64,000 nucleotides of DNA from Ischnura elegans (Eukaryota; Arthropoda; Insecta; Odonata; Coenagrionidae). The notes below the pieces were generated by a model. The model had not been told where the DNA came from and ran no database searches. It saw only the letters and a program-made list of their open reading frames with translations. Both the position numbers and the translations under genes were made by a program. The stretch spans positions 62,637,585 through 62,701,584 of the forward strand of contig NC_060251.1 in the NCBI RefSeq assembly GCF_921293095.1, written 5' to 3'. Positions 1-10,493 of the stretch are shown piece by piece. Each line of letters begins with the position of its first letter. The first letter of the stretch is position 1.

Positions 1-710
1 GTTTGAATCAAGAGAGAGAGCAGGACTGATAAAGATAAACTTTTCTTTTTTTAAGGACCGTTACAGGGAGTGAATAGATGATGCTTTTCATTAGCTCCTG
101 ACTGCGTTTCACGGTCTGCTTTCTCTCTCTCCAGTCGCATCCTGCCTGTCCTAATTCCGGGCGGTCCTTCATTATGCAGATGACCCGCTATCCACTCTCC
201 CATCCCCCCCAACCCCTCTGCTTCTCGCCGGTGTCAAACTGACGGGATTGAAAAAACATTGTCACTCCCACCGTTTCAAATTTGAGTGCCTTCATTTCCT
301 CTTCCGACGGTCTCCGAAAGTGAAATCCCCCTGAAGGTAGGTCGTGTATGCCCGTAGCTTGTGGTGCAGACAGCGGCGTTGCTGTATGATACTTTATATT
401 CCGGTTGTTCGGGACTCCTTGGAACCGGTATAATTTGCCCCATTTTAGCTGCTAACCCGTTCAACTGAAGCTCTCCGTAACTATACGTGCATGGAAGTTG
501 AAATGTAACGAAGAAGAGTATTCGTCTGAGATATTAAGTTTCACATTCCCGCCTTCTATCTTCATGGATTTCTTAAATTAAAAAATATAGATTAAATTGA
601 TATAAAATAGAATTAGATTCAAAATATGCATTTATCATTGATATTAATTTATTCTTATTACGATTCTCTGACATCCTTGTCCTACCGCTGCAATCCCATG
701 TTTATTTTGA
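1..710. other. Unassigned DNA, no gene seen
   Basis: I see no gene here. The first 230 bases hold CT/GA-rich runs, and positions 580-660 are AT-rich. Short open frames (for example 276-464 on the minus strand) show no recognisable motif and are probably chance. Confidence 0.5.
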
Positions 711-804
711 AGAATGACCGCAGGCTTTCCCTGCGTACATCGAAACGTCTACCGAGATGGAGTTGGAGGACCTGACCCGGTGGAATTCCCGAGAAAGCTT
801 CCAC
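711..804 (+). repeat. Hammerhead-like, Penelope-type terminal repeat (copy 1)
   Basis: The layout runs GAATGA, then a hairpin (CGCAGG/CCTGCG, 720-735), then CATCGAAACG, then a tail containing CCTGACCCGGTGGAA and CCGAGAA. The same tail recurs at 43061-43180 and, more diverged, at 37301-37391. The order core-1, stem II, GAAAC resembles hammerhead ribozymes found at the ends of Penelope-like elements, but core 1 is not a perfect CTGANGA, so activity is unlikely. That this is a repeat is well supported by the three copies; the ribozyme reading is inference. Confidence 0.5.
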
Positions 805-1412
805 GATTATGATTATTTTGATTGTGTTAGTAATTAAATTTTGGGACTGAAAAACGCTCTTTTTTGTTAACTATTATTTAGTTAAAACATAATCAGGTAA
901 AAATATTTTAAACATATATTTTTCCTGAAATACTGAGAGTAGATTACCAAAACTATAATATTTTTATAAGACTTGAATATCTTTAAGTATACTTAGCAGA
1001 TTCTTGACAATGATACAGCGTACCACAAACACTAAAATTGACCATAGCACATAAATAGATTGAGAAAATGGCATGAAGTTCGATGTCGAGAAAGGTCGCA
1101 GCGCAGTCGAGCGGTATTTTCATGGGAGCACGATTAGTAACAGGCTTGTGCTGGACCCCTTCTTAGGGCGGCGGACGGCCATGGCCAGAGGGCGCCAGCA
1201 CTATGTAGGGGATGACTACCGGAAAGATCCAGAATGAATTATACTAATTTAAATTATTGTTTTGTTTACTTAACACGGTGTTAGTTATGCTGCTAAACGA
1301 GACATCATTGAAATCAAGTTAACTGTTAATGTTGGTATTCTGACTGTAAAATTTGTCAGCTCCGGAACAGGAGGGCACCAAAGATTTCCACGCTGGAGGG
1401 CGCACCGGGACA
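805..1412. other. Unassigned DNA, no gene seen
   Basis: Positions 805-1050 are AT-rich. A more GC-rich patch at 1085-1215 shows no motif I recognise. No gene is supported. Confidence 0.45.
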
Positions 1413-1809
1413 CGTCTACATCTACATGATACCCCGCAAGCCGCCTTAAAGGCGTGTGACAGGGGGTGTTAGGACACGAGCCATTTACAAATAAAAAGGA
1501 AGTGCTGTAAGGAAATTACGATTGGCATTTATTGAAACCCTATATGGTTCGGGGGAAAAACGAATTCGCATATCTATCCGTTTGGCAAAACATCGCTCTT
1601 AATTTATCGCTTCTGTCGGACCTGGAAATATAGTGCGGCTCTAATATTATGTTCTCCGTGTCGCTCTGAAAGATATCCATTCTCAATTGTTCCAGCAATC
1701 TAAGCCTAGCTCGCAGCTTCCGAGTCTCCAGCTGCTCCCATCCTAATTCGCTCAAAATCTGGGTAACACTGCTTGTATGCCCGTAGCGGCCCGGAGTCCC
1801 GGCGGCCAA
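1413..1809 (-). pseudogene. 5'-truncated non-LTR retrotransposon fragment (family B)
   Basis: Read on the minus strand, an open frame (1809-1540) matches the C-terminal part of CR1/Jockey-group reverse transcriptases: SSVTQILSELGWEQLETRK, then a leucine-rich stretch and FCQTDRY...SFFPRTI. It is followed by a 3' tail ending near 1413 in a TAGATG/ATGTAGA-type repeat. The second copy of the same family is at 31529-32036 (shared ARFV/LYGLGRERL-type region and the same GGCGGCTTGC tail). Only the last part of ORF2 is left and the catalytic palm is missing, so it is inactive. Confidence 0.75.
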
Positions 1810-2992
1810 GCAAGGGCCTGATTAGTGATATGGTTTAATGTTGGCTGAGGCTATAGGCTACCGCGCAGCTAGCCAACCTGGTTTGCTCATCCGTGCTCTC
1901 ACAGTTTCCTCTCCTCAGCATATTGAAATCTGGCACTCGTCAGCAGGACGCGTGGGGGTAAATTCGCTGAGCTACCCTCAGCCAAGAAACCGCAGCCGTG
2001 ATAACTAGCCATTCTTGCGAGCGTCTCTTTTTTTCCGCGAAACTTGAACGGATGAGGTCATCGGTGTTATATTTTTTTCTCAAAGCGGATTCGTGATGTC
2101 GTGAACTTTCTCTCCATAGGATTTCCCCGCATTGCCTGCACGGCTCCCCGTGCTGAGTAAGATACCGGTATCTCGCCAACTCCGTCAAATCCGTGTGCTT
2201 TTGAATTTTCGCCGCTACCAGCATCCCTCTCTATCTGATAACGGTGGGAGTGACAGTTGATAGAAACAATACTCGTTCATCCCTAATTGGCATTAATTGA
2301 TATCACCATGCGGCGGGTGGATTCGCTTTGAAATGTGGGAAGGTAATGAAAAGTGCTAAATATTCATCACCGTTTATCGCTCTCAGAAATATGCTGGCTC
2401 GTGGATGTTCGTTCTGAAAAGTCACTTCATTTCCGTGTGACTTGCTGCGAAAAAATAATGCGCGATTTCTTATTTTACCATCAAATCCGGTCGAGTCACA
2501 AATTGTCACGTTAAGCGACTTAAACAGAAATATGTACACAAAAACAAATATTACCAAAAAATTACATGACTGAATGGAATTTTTTAAATCGAAAAATGGT
2601 CAACGTTTTTGGACTTCAAAATTTGCGAAGGAAATATTTACCAAAGCAAATGGAGTCATCCTAAATGATGATTATTCTAGTACTTAGGATAGCTATATTA
2701 CGTTCCATCTATCGTAAAAAGCTTAGAAACAAGATCTTGTAAGCTATATTAACGCTGCTGAGTTAAATAACGTATTGATTGCTAAAAAAAAGTACGACTT
2801 TCTCACTTACATGAAGGCAGCATATAAATGGCAAAAATATAATGAGAAACAGACCACAACATTGCAATTACTGGTTGAAACATACACTACTGCAGGCTGA
2901 GCATAACCGATAGATGATCGAGTTAGCTCATTTAGATCTCTCTTTGGGAAGTAATAAATTCGAGAACAGCAACAAGGATATTAAATTTAAAT
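1810..2992. other. Unassigned DNA, no gene seen
   Basis: A 94-codon minus frame at 1940-2224 includes a CRQC pair but has no family I recognise and no convincing splice context. The rest is AT-rich, and I see nothing else in it. Confidence 0.4.
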
Positions 2993-3000
2993 CTACTCAA

Positions 3001-3265
3001 GGGTGAACCGGAGTTTAAGCCCCTTGTCGCATTGGCGGCGGTTTCTAGACCTATTTAGGAAAAATAAAATATATAAATATAATAATATATATATTTAATA
3101 TAAAATATCTATCCACGTAAGATCGCCCGGGCGGGTTGGGTAGGACGGGTTGCACTAAAAGGATCGGGAAATCGTTTTATCAATGGTTTCGATAATGTTT
3201 TTTCGCAATAAATAGTTCCAGAAACCGCCGCCAATGCGACAAGGGGCTTAAACTCCGGTCGCGCC
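3001..3265. mobile_element. MITE with 8-bp target-site duplication CTACTCAA
   Basis: This is a 265-bp non-coding element. It has a perfect 39-bp inverted repeat (3008-3046 and 3220-3258, starting CCGGAGTTTAAGCCCC), and the outer 7 bp of each end is less well matched. It is flanked by identical CTACTCAA octamers at 2993-3000 and 3266-3273. The interior holds an AT-only stretch (3060-3115). The 8-bp duplication is typical of hAT-like elements, but the GG-starting ends also suit Merlin, so the superfamily is open. Confidence 0.85.
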
Positions 3266-3273
3266 CTACTCAA

Positions 3274-5712
3274 CTGTTGGTGAAACCATAGGATTGTAGC
3301 TTACTAAGGAGGTAATTTTGGGACTCCCTCAAGGAAGAACGCGATGTATGCCGAGCAATTATCGACATGAGGGCGAGCAAGGTGATAAAATTAACACCAT
3401 CTTCCTATTCGCGAAAATATACAGTACACACCCTCATTCTTAGCCTGGTCTCATTTCATGTCTAATAGCAACGATGAGTAACCCGACTCCGATATGCCAG
3501 TGAGAAGACGGGATATCGAGAATGAGTGATTTTTTTCTAGAAAATGGAGTGGTTGCAGCCTAACAAAAAGATTATGAGATACCTATCAGCGATGCTGATT
3601 CAGCGCCTTTTCAGCAAATTTATCTCTTTTTTCAAATGCGAATAATTTGTCCTTATTTCAGAGCATTAAAGAAGGAATAGCTCCTTGAGGTACACCAAAG
3701 ACATGTACTTGAGGCATATGAAGAAGAACACGAGGAAGAAAAAAATGAGTGAATTGAAGATATTAGTTATGAAAATTTAAGAATTAGAGGGCTACAGTGA
3801 CATAATTATCTTATTAAAAAAAAACGAATGAACTCTGATTAATGCTCACATACCTCTTAACAACCTCTTCACAAATGTCTCACATTTTTGGAAACAACTA
3901 GTGAAAACAAATGAAAAAAATGACAAAATATAACCGGTACCTCTTCATGTCTTCATAGGTCTAAAAATAAAAAAAATATGTGGATCCAAGGAAAAACCTG
4001 TCAATGAACACAATTAAGGCCTTAATGACAAATAAATAAGCGTAACTATGGTAAAAATTAGACAATGCGTCCCCTGTTTCCATTTTCGGCCTATTTTTTG
4101 GAAAAAATTGGCCATAAGTTGCTTTCCAATGAATAATTCTTTCACTAATATTTGTATTTCAAAGGGTCTTATGGCAGAGCTTGCCTCTGCATGAATGAAA
4201 TGCAAATGGGAGTTAAATTGTAAATATTATGCAAAAAAATCTGATAAAATTTACACTATAATATGATTCATGGTGAAAATGAAACACCAAAACCTAGTCC
4301 TACAGCCTTCTGAGTGATTTGCAAATTAATGAGCTGAAGTTTGGTTAGGTAAATAAAAGTAATCCCAATGTTGGCCGATCCCGTTTGTAAAAGTGCAAAT
4401 TTAAATTTAATTCCTAGGATAGGTACCTATACACCGTGCACCGTGTACTTTATTTTGGCATCATATTTCATTTTTAAAATTCAAAAAGCACTATTAAAAA
4501 ATATAACGGATGGAAAGCGCATTCGCTCTGAAACCTCCACTTGAGGATCTGATCACTGCCAACCTTTTCGTAATCTCTGACAGCTGCATAGTGGTTGATA
4601 GCGTAACAAGAATCCTTAACGTGGAGGGAAGCACTTAATTTGTCCATCAATCCACTTCCTGGCGATAAGAATTGGCGGAAAAGCCATCATAACGAGTCAT
4701 ACAAGAATCCACGGGCACCCTGTTCCCTCAACATGCAGCCCACTCACTCATGATATTTTATCCACTGGTGCAGGAAGACAGGAGAGAATGATTTGATATT
4801 GGGAGCGGTTTATAAAGCGAGGCTAGAGTTTAGAAATACTACCCATGGGAACGATGTCCGATACATGTAGAGGAATGCAATTTTGAAAAATACGTTGATT
4901 TTATCTGTTTACACGAGAGTTTCCCGTAATTTACAGTGAACGTCGAACATTTCCAAAAATAATGTTGATGTTTAGGAATAATAAATCCTTAAGAAATTGT
5001 TACGATATTTAAACCCAATCAACCAATAAATCATTTATATATCATGTGTGCTTCACATTCAATTTCGAGACTAACTCATAACCAGACACTATAGACATGG
5101 AATATTAAAAAAAACCGACAAGAGAATACTATAGACATTTCAGAAATGTTGCTAGCGACGGGTTCCTGAAGATCTATGGACAGATAGGTTGTGAAACATG
5201 GCGGTGTAACTATTAATAGGAGAATAACTGGAACTGTGGAGCGAAATACCCCAGAAAAATAATTACGTGAGGAATATGATATAGAGAATTATCGAATAGT
5301 CCCGCTAGGAAGACCAAGAGATAAGCATTTTAGCTGAATAAATAAGGAAGAAAGGTAAAAACATAAGGAAACTAAATGAACTAGCTTGGGAAAGGAAACA
5401 GAGGTCTGCAGTAAAACCTATCTTAGCACTGCAAAAATATAAATGTATAAAAATTCAAGTGGAAATGTTTCTAGCTTCTCCGGATCATGTATTTCAAAAT
5501 GCCAAAGGGAACGAAGAGGAAAGGTGAAGAACGTGGTTTTGTCTTACATATATTCGCCTCCTTGGAGAAACTTGTCTAAGGTTTTCAATAAACTATTAAT
5601 CTATTCCCCATATCGGCGAAAGCAGCAATAAAATAGGAGCAAACAGCTCTTGAACAATTATCAATGTACGATCAGAAACCACCAGTCCCTGAAAAGGAGT
5701 ACATTTCAATAA
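3274..5712. other. Unassigned AT-rich DNA, no gene seen
   Basis: About 2.4 kb of AT-rich sequence with many stops in all frames. No coding frame, tRNA or clear repeat was recognised. Confidence 0.45.
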
Positions 5713-5714
5713 TA

Positions 5715-6929
5715 CGAGGTCGTTCGATAAGTCTTAAGAAAACGACAGAAAAACAAATTATTCTGGGTCAATTTTTAATTTTTTTCAACTTTGCCTCCTT
5801 TCAGGTCTATAATTTTTTATTGGCATTTTTCTAAGCATTTTAACCCATCCATGAAGTAGAATTTCGGGATCTCCTCAAAATAGGCATAATTTTGGGCTAT
5901 GGCCTACTCCATTGACGTAAACCTTGTCCACAAAGCTATTTCTTTGAGTTAGGAAATATGAAAAAAGTCACTGGAGGTCAAATCTTATGAATACAGTGAA
6001 TTTCGTAAAGATTAGAACTTAAATTCCGTAATTTCGGCCTATACAACTGCGTTAGTGTGCAACCGTGCATTGTCTTGTTGAAGGAGGAATTTTCTCTCTT
6101 TCAAATGAGGACACTTTTCTTGATTTCTGCCGACAAGCGGTCCAATAACGATGTATAATCTTCTGTTATCGTTTTTTTCTTTTTAAGTATGTAATCGATG
6201 TAGATTATTTCGCATGCTTGCCAAAATGTCGTTGTGATGACCTGACCGGCCGATTTCACCATCTTCGCCTGCTTTGGAACCTGTTCACCTTCAGAATTCT
6301 ATTGTTTCGACTGTTTTTGTCACTGTAGTGTAGTGACGAATCCATATTTCACCTAAATTTATCTATTGACGGGGAAAATCCTCAGGAATGCTGCGGAAAA
6401 GCGCAAACACAGCGTCGGAGTTGACCACGTTTATTCTCCACGCTAGCATACGCGCCTGTCATATTGCCGAGATTTTTTCACACCGATTGTACATTTTGAT
6501 ATGCTTGTGAACTCAACTATATCGCGCACTTCGATGCATATCACATAAAACCATGGGGTATATAGGGAGTCCGGAACCATGTTCATCTTTTTGGATGTAT
6601 GGCCAAGTTGTAATTTACCCAATTTTAAATAGTTGCAAACACAAGAGCTGATGTGACATGAACTTGATACAGTTCAGCTTTGATTTCTTATGGCTTTAAA
6701 CCAATTATTAACAAGTGTTTGATCACCGCGCGAAACTCGCTATTATTCATTCGTATAAACAAATGAAAGTTGCTGCCTACAATCGGCAACAAAAATGAAA
6801 CTATGGCATGGATACAGCTGAAACTCAAACAGCTGACTATTTAAGAGTACTGCTTACTGGGAAAAATAAACTTTTGATATTGAAGGAGCAATCTCTCGGA
6901 AATTCTAACGACTTATTGAATGAACCTCA
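5715..6929 (-). mobile_element. Degenerate mariner-like element with TA duplications
   Basis: The element is 1,215 bp, a normal mariner length, bounded by TA at 5713-5714 and 6930-6931. Its imperfect terminal inverted repeats run CGAGGTCGTTCGATAAGTC (left) against TGAGGTTCATTCAATAAGTC (right, reverse complement). On the minus strand, transposase remnants can be read in several frames: FLLQQDNARLH (second catalytic Asp, near 6060-6110), DLTSSDFFIFPNSKK (third Asp motif, D34D type), and a C-terminus with FMDGLKC and IDLKGGKVEKN near 5790-5860. Frameshifts and stops interrupt it, so the transposase is dead. Confidence 0.85.
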
Positions 6930-6931
6930 TA

Positions 6932-7664
6932 GTAATCAGTCTTTGCTGGGCGAGATTGGGACTTGAAAGCCCCATCTTCAATCTAACCTCTCTTCATACA
7001 TTAAATATTAACAGAGGAATACATGTCAAGTTACTCTTGAAATAACATGAAGTAAAATTAGAACAAAGGAGACATAAGCATGCTTAAAAAAATGCTAAGT
7101 GAATAAAATTACATTTACCAAGTGTAAAAAGATGTTAACAAACGTGAGGAAACCTAATCATGTTGACTTTCGTTTACACACTGGTTGCTCAAATCGTGAA
7201 ATTACCGTATCATACCGCGGTACTTTCCTCGAATGAAAATCACCGTAATAGACCGAACCCTATAGTCACGGTCGCGAGCGCTCTAGACTCCCATTGTCGA
7301 CCGGGAGTGCCCCCCTCTAGTGATAACGGTGCATCCTTCAAGCCGTGCCCGCATTTCACGTCGCCGGAAAACATGACATGGGATGGCCCGCATCGCACAC
7401 GAAACGACCGCATTTCGTCAAATTCGCTTGTCATCCACATCTCTTAGCTCGTGAACGGTTGACACTAAACGTACCAGCATGCAGACATTTCCCGCGGACG
7501 ATCGCGAACCTCATAACCTACGCTAAATAACGTGACTCGAGAAGTCCCCATGGACACTGTTGTCAGCTGAAATGTTTGTTGGGTATTACGATCGTAAAAA
7601 ATTCGACCGTTATTGGAATTTCATATATTTTTTTTTAAATTATTAACTTATCGCATTTTCCCTG
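6932..7664. other. Unassigned DNA, no gene seen
   Basis: A 95-codon plus frame at 7160-7447 and its shadows show no motif. The block at 7240-7520 is relatively CpG-rich compared with its surroundings. No gene call is supported. Confidence 0.4.
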
Positions 7665-7860
7665 CGTTAGAGGGTAGAATGTTGGGTAGACGATGGAGAG
7701 GAAGAAAGATAATAGGATTTTTAATGAAAAATAAAGGGAGTAGGCCTTACTGTGAACTGAAGAGGGAAGTCCATGAAAGAAGGAGATGTTGCCAGTGTAC
7801 TTCTTAAGTACTCCATGGAAACCTAACTTAATCAGTAGAATAATTTTTAATTAATAAATA
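7665..7860 (+). repeat. 3' end of non-LTR retrotransposon (family D)
   Basis: The translation reads GRRWRGRKIIGFLMKNKGSRPYCELKREV and then an A/T-rich tail with TTAATTAATAAATA. The same C-terminal peptide and tail occur at 26560-26735, where more of the RT C-terminus survives. This copy is very short and 5' truncated. Confidence 0.65.
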
Positions 7861-9433
7861 TAATACTTATAATAACAAGTAGTAAATAAAAAATCACATT
7901 TTCCATCGTCTAAAAACTTTTTATAGTAGGAAGGCTTGTGGGATCCTGTTAACCCAGCAGCTGTAATTACAGCAATAATTCTCAATTTTACCCTGGAAAT
8001 CCCACCCAATAAAATGATGGTAATGGCAACTTTTTGATTTAAATTAAAAGAGGATTTTCATAATTCGCTCAGCTTAGTTAGTTTAAATAAATAATAATTT
8101 GCCATTACTGATCAAGGTATCTGAATACATGCCCCAGCAATGAGGGAGCAATACAAAACGAGCAACATGATGCATTGATAATGCATACCACAAATGCGCT
8201 GAGGAAAGTAATGAATCGCCTGCCACCCAAAAAAAAAAAACAACCGTAATCCGCCCCTGTTCTTAAGGGTCTGGGAAAACAAGTCCAGTGGTCCGGTTCC
8301 AAAGTGATATTCTCTACCACACTTAAAAAACTTCCGGTTTCCATGTGCTCCAAAGTAAACTACGCTTAACACGATGTACAGCGATTCTCAATATTCAGGA
8401 GTAAGCGGACCTCTTCGCTAGAAATCAGATTACAGTGGAGGCAAATAAATGGTTAATTAATTCATAAAGTGCGATTTATTTTAACTTTAAGTTTTTCAAC
8501 GAAGAGAGAAATTATTATCGGTATTAAATTATTATCGGGGAATATATATGCCGATATTTTAATTGTTCACGTCACGGAGAACTCATTTTTCTCATTTCTA
8601 CATATGTTTTTGCTCATATTTCGTGGGTAGTGTTTTATTTTTCCTTAGCATTCCGTCTTGCCACATTACCTTAGGAGGCGCGCAGTTCGTGCAACGATGT
8701 AAATGATGGGGACAAAGGAAACTTCTCGTCATGAAGAAATTCACCGTTAGTTTATCTTTTCCACTCGGCTGTCTGAAGCGTAAAATTTTCAACGACCACG
8801 AAACATGAAAACTTTCATTGTAGAGTTACCTTAAAGGGAATACCTCTTTCCAATTTTTGCGAACATTAAAAGGGGAAAAAGTGGGTTGGCCGCGGAACGA
8901 CATTTACACCCGTTTGAAATCGTTACAGGCTTGGCGAGGTGGAAGTATGATATATCCATGTTAAAACGTAAACAACAAATAGTCAGTTCAACAGGTGCAG
9001 GCGTTATGTGGTGGTAGTTCGACATATTTAAGTGAAAGATGGTAGCAATTTTCCACAAACAGTCAGTTCCACACTTTAATATGAAAGGGTGAGATGCCAA
9101 GAGGTACAAATGTTTTTTTTTCTGAACAGCGTTATGAACAGAAATAGATAGAAAAAGTACACAAAAACTTGGTGGCCTAGGGATACGAGTGAGCCCATGT
9201 TCTCTGCTGACATATCGCGGGGGGAAATCAAATGCGCAATCAAATATATAGTTGATATCATTTGTTTTCTGTACATAATCTCTTTTTAGAATTAAAAAAT
9301 CACTTTTCTTCTGTGGATTCTCACCCTCTCATATATAACTCCATTGCTGACCATGGTTTCGACGCACTAGGTCATTTTAAAGGCAACATAGTGTATCGAA
9401 ACTATCGACACCTCTACTGCAAAAACGCTCAAC
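7861..9433. other. Unassigned DNA, no gene seen
   Basis: Several short open frames lie at 8100-9280, but none has recognisable domains or paired splice sites. A short A-run sits at 8228-8239. Confidence 0.4.
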
Positions 9434-9630
9434 AGTCGCCCACCGAATCAAATTCGCTCATCTAGTATACCAACGATACGAATCCGCTCAGCTGGCAGAA
9501 GCCGGAGCATAAACGCTCACCTCCTATTCTCCAAGCTACGAAGGTAAGCGTTTATACTCCGGCTACTACAAGCTAGGCGGATACATATTGTTGGGATACT
9601 AGATGAGCGGATTTGATTCGATGGGCGACT
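9434..9630. mobile_element. Foldback/MITE-like long inverted repeat
   Basis: About 197 bp made almost entirely of two imperfect inverted arms: 9434 to about 9521 and about 9541 to 9630. The ends are AGTCGCCCACCGAATCAAAT and, as reverse complement, AGTCGCCCATCGAATCAAAT. The arms continue inward through CTCATCTAGTAT, CGGAGCATAAACGCT and so on. No clear target-site duplication was found, so the boundaries are approximate. A SINE begins about 20 bp to the right. Confidence 0.75.
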
Positions 9631-9650
9631 CGGATTTATTCTTAATTAAT

Positions 9651-9826
9651 TAATTTATTTCCAACTTCCCCGTAAACAGCACTTTAATGACTTTACCACG
9701 GAGGATTAAAAATATACAACACAAATACCCATGCTCTGGATAGGGACCACCTACCCTGGTGGGATTCGAACCAACGACCTACAATTTGGCAGGCGAGGAC
9801 TTTACCCCACCGCCACCGAGGCCGGC
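9651..9826 (-). repeat. tRNA-derived SINE, near full length
   Basis: On the minus strand it starts GCCGGCCTCGGTGGCGGTGG and carries an A-box-like GGCGGTGGGGTAAAG. A canonical B box GGTTCGAATCCC follows at 9772-9761. The tail region has CCTCCGTGG...AAAGTGCTGTTTACGG and ends in an AATTAATTAA-type tail. A second, 5'-truncated copy lies at 33556-33716. The B box explains translations reading GGIRTHD, which are not protein. It would be transcribed by RNA polymerase III and mobilised by a LINE in trans (family knowledge). Confidence 0.85.
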
Positions 9827-10068
9827 AATATTTTATCATAGAAATCTACTCCCTTTTGCGGTGAAACTTCGTCATGAGGAATGAATCGGCGTTCCACCCT
9901 CACACCCACATGCGCTCTGTCTTGTAAAGGGGGCGTGGTCGTCCCCTGCTGCATATCGGGGTCACGCCAGTCACAGCGACGGGGTCGCGAAAGTGCCTTC
10001 GAGTCCGGAAATCCCCATTTGCATCCCTCATGCCGATCTTTTTCTCTCTTTTCCCTTTGTCGACCCTT
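9827..10068. other. Unassigned short spacer
   Basis: Overlapping open frames on both strands here carry no domain, and there is no codon or splice support. Confidence 0.4.
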
Positions 10069-10170
10069 TTCGGTTGCCACCCATGCCTGCTCGAATACCG
10101 TGACATACTGATGCCGGAACATCATTTACGATATAATCACCAGGCAACTGGATGGCTTGTTCCCATAATT
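10069..10170 (+). repeat. Hairpin repeat, unit 1
   Basis: This unit matches that at 10386-10493, about 317 bp away in direct orientation. Shared blocks are GGTTGCCACC/CGATTGCCACC, CTGCTCGAA, ACCGTGAC, TACTG and TTTACGATATAATCAC, followed by similar GCAACT...CCCAT segments. Mutations have broken the hairpin in this copy. The class is unknown. Confidence 0.6.
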
Positions 10171-10385
10171 TCACGTTAGTACACACATTCTCTTCCCCCC
10201 TGAATCCGCAAAAGAAAGAGTCCAACAGGAGGGCGAACAAAAGGAGTTGATTAGGATATTTAAGCTGAGCTACTAATTGGCAAAAAGGAAAAAGAAAATT
10301 CCGAAAATATACCACTTAAAGGCCAAGGCGACAAACCAGAAACTGTTCTCCTAATCGATGATTGCCTTAGACAGCCGGGAAACCG

Positions 10386-10493
10386 GTCACGGTTTTCGAT
10401 TGCCACCATGTCTGCTCGAAAACCGTGACGTACTGGTACTGGAGCATTATTTACGATATAATCACATTGCAACTAGATTATTTTTTCCCATTA
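10386..10493 (+). repeat. Hairpin repeat, unit 2 (perfect 14-bp stem)
   Basis: GTCACGGTTTTCGA (10386-10399) pairs perfectly with TCGAAAACCGTGAC (10416-10429) around a 16-base loop. It is followed by the block TTTACGATATAATCAC shared with unit 1. No coding content is seen. Confidence 0.65.

Noticed and set aside
250..2260. 16-bp inverted match TGTCACTCCCACCGTT near 259 and 2254
   Set aside because: One such match is expected by chance in a window of this size, and the flanks do not pair.
4505..4600. Possible third relative of the 23797-24252 tandem unit (GATCACTGCCAACCT)
   Set aside because: The exact match is only 15 bp, within chance expectation, and flanking similarity is weak.
9761..9826. 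tRNA gene on the minus strand
   Set aside because: A- and B-box sequences are present but no cloverleaf acceptor stem or anticodon arm can be formed, and the unit repeats with a SINE tail.
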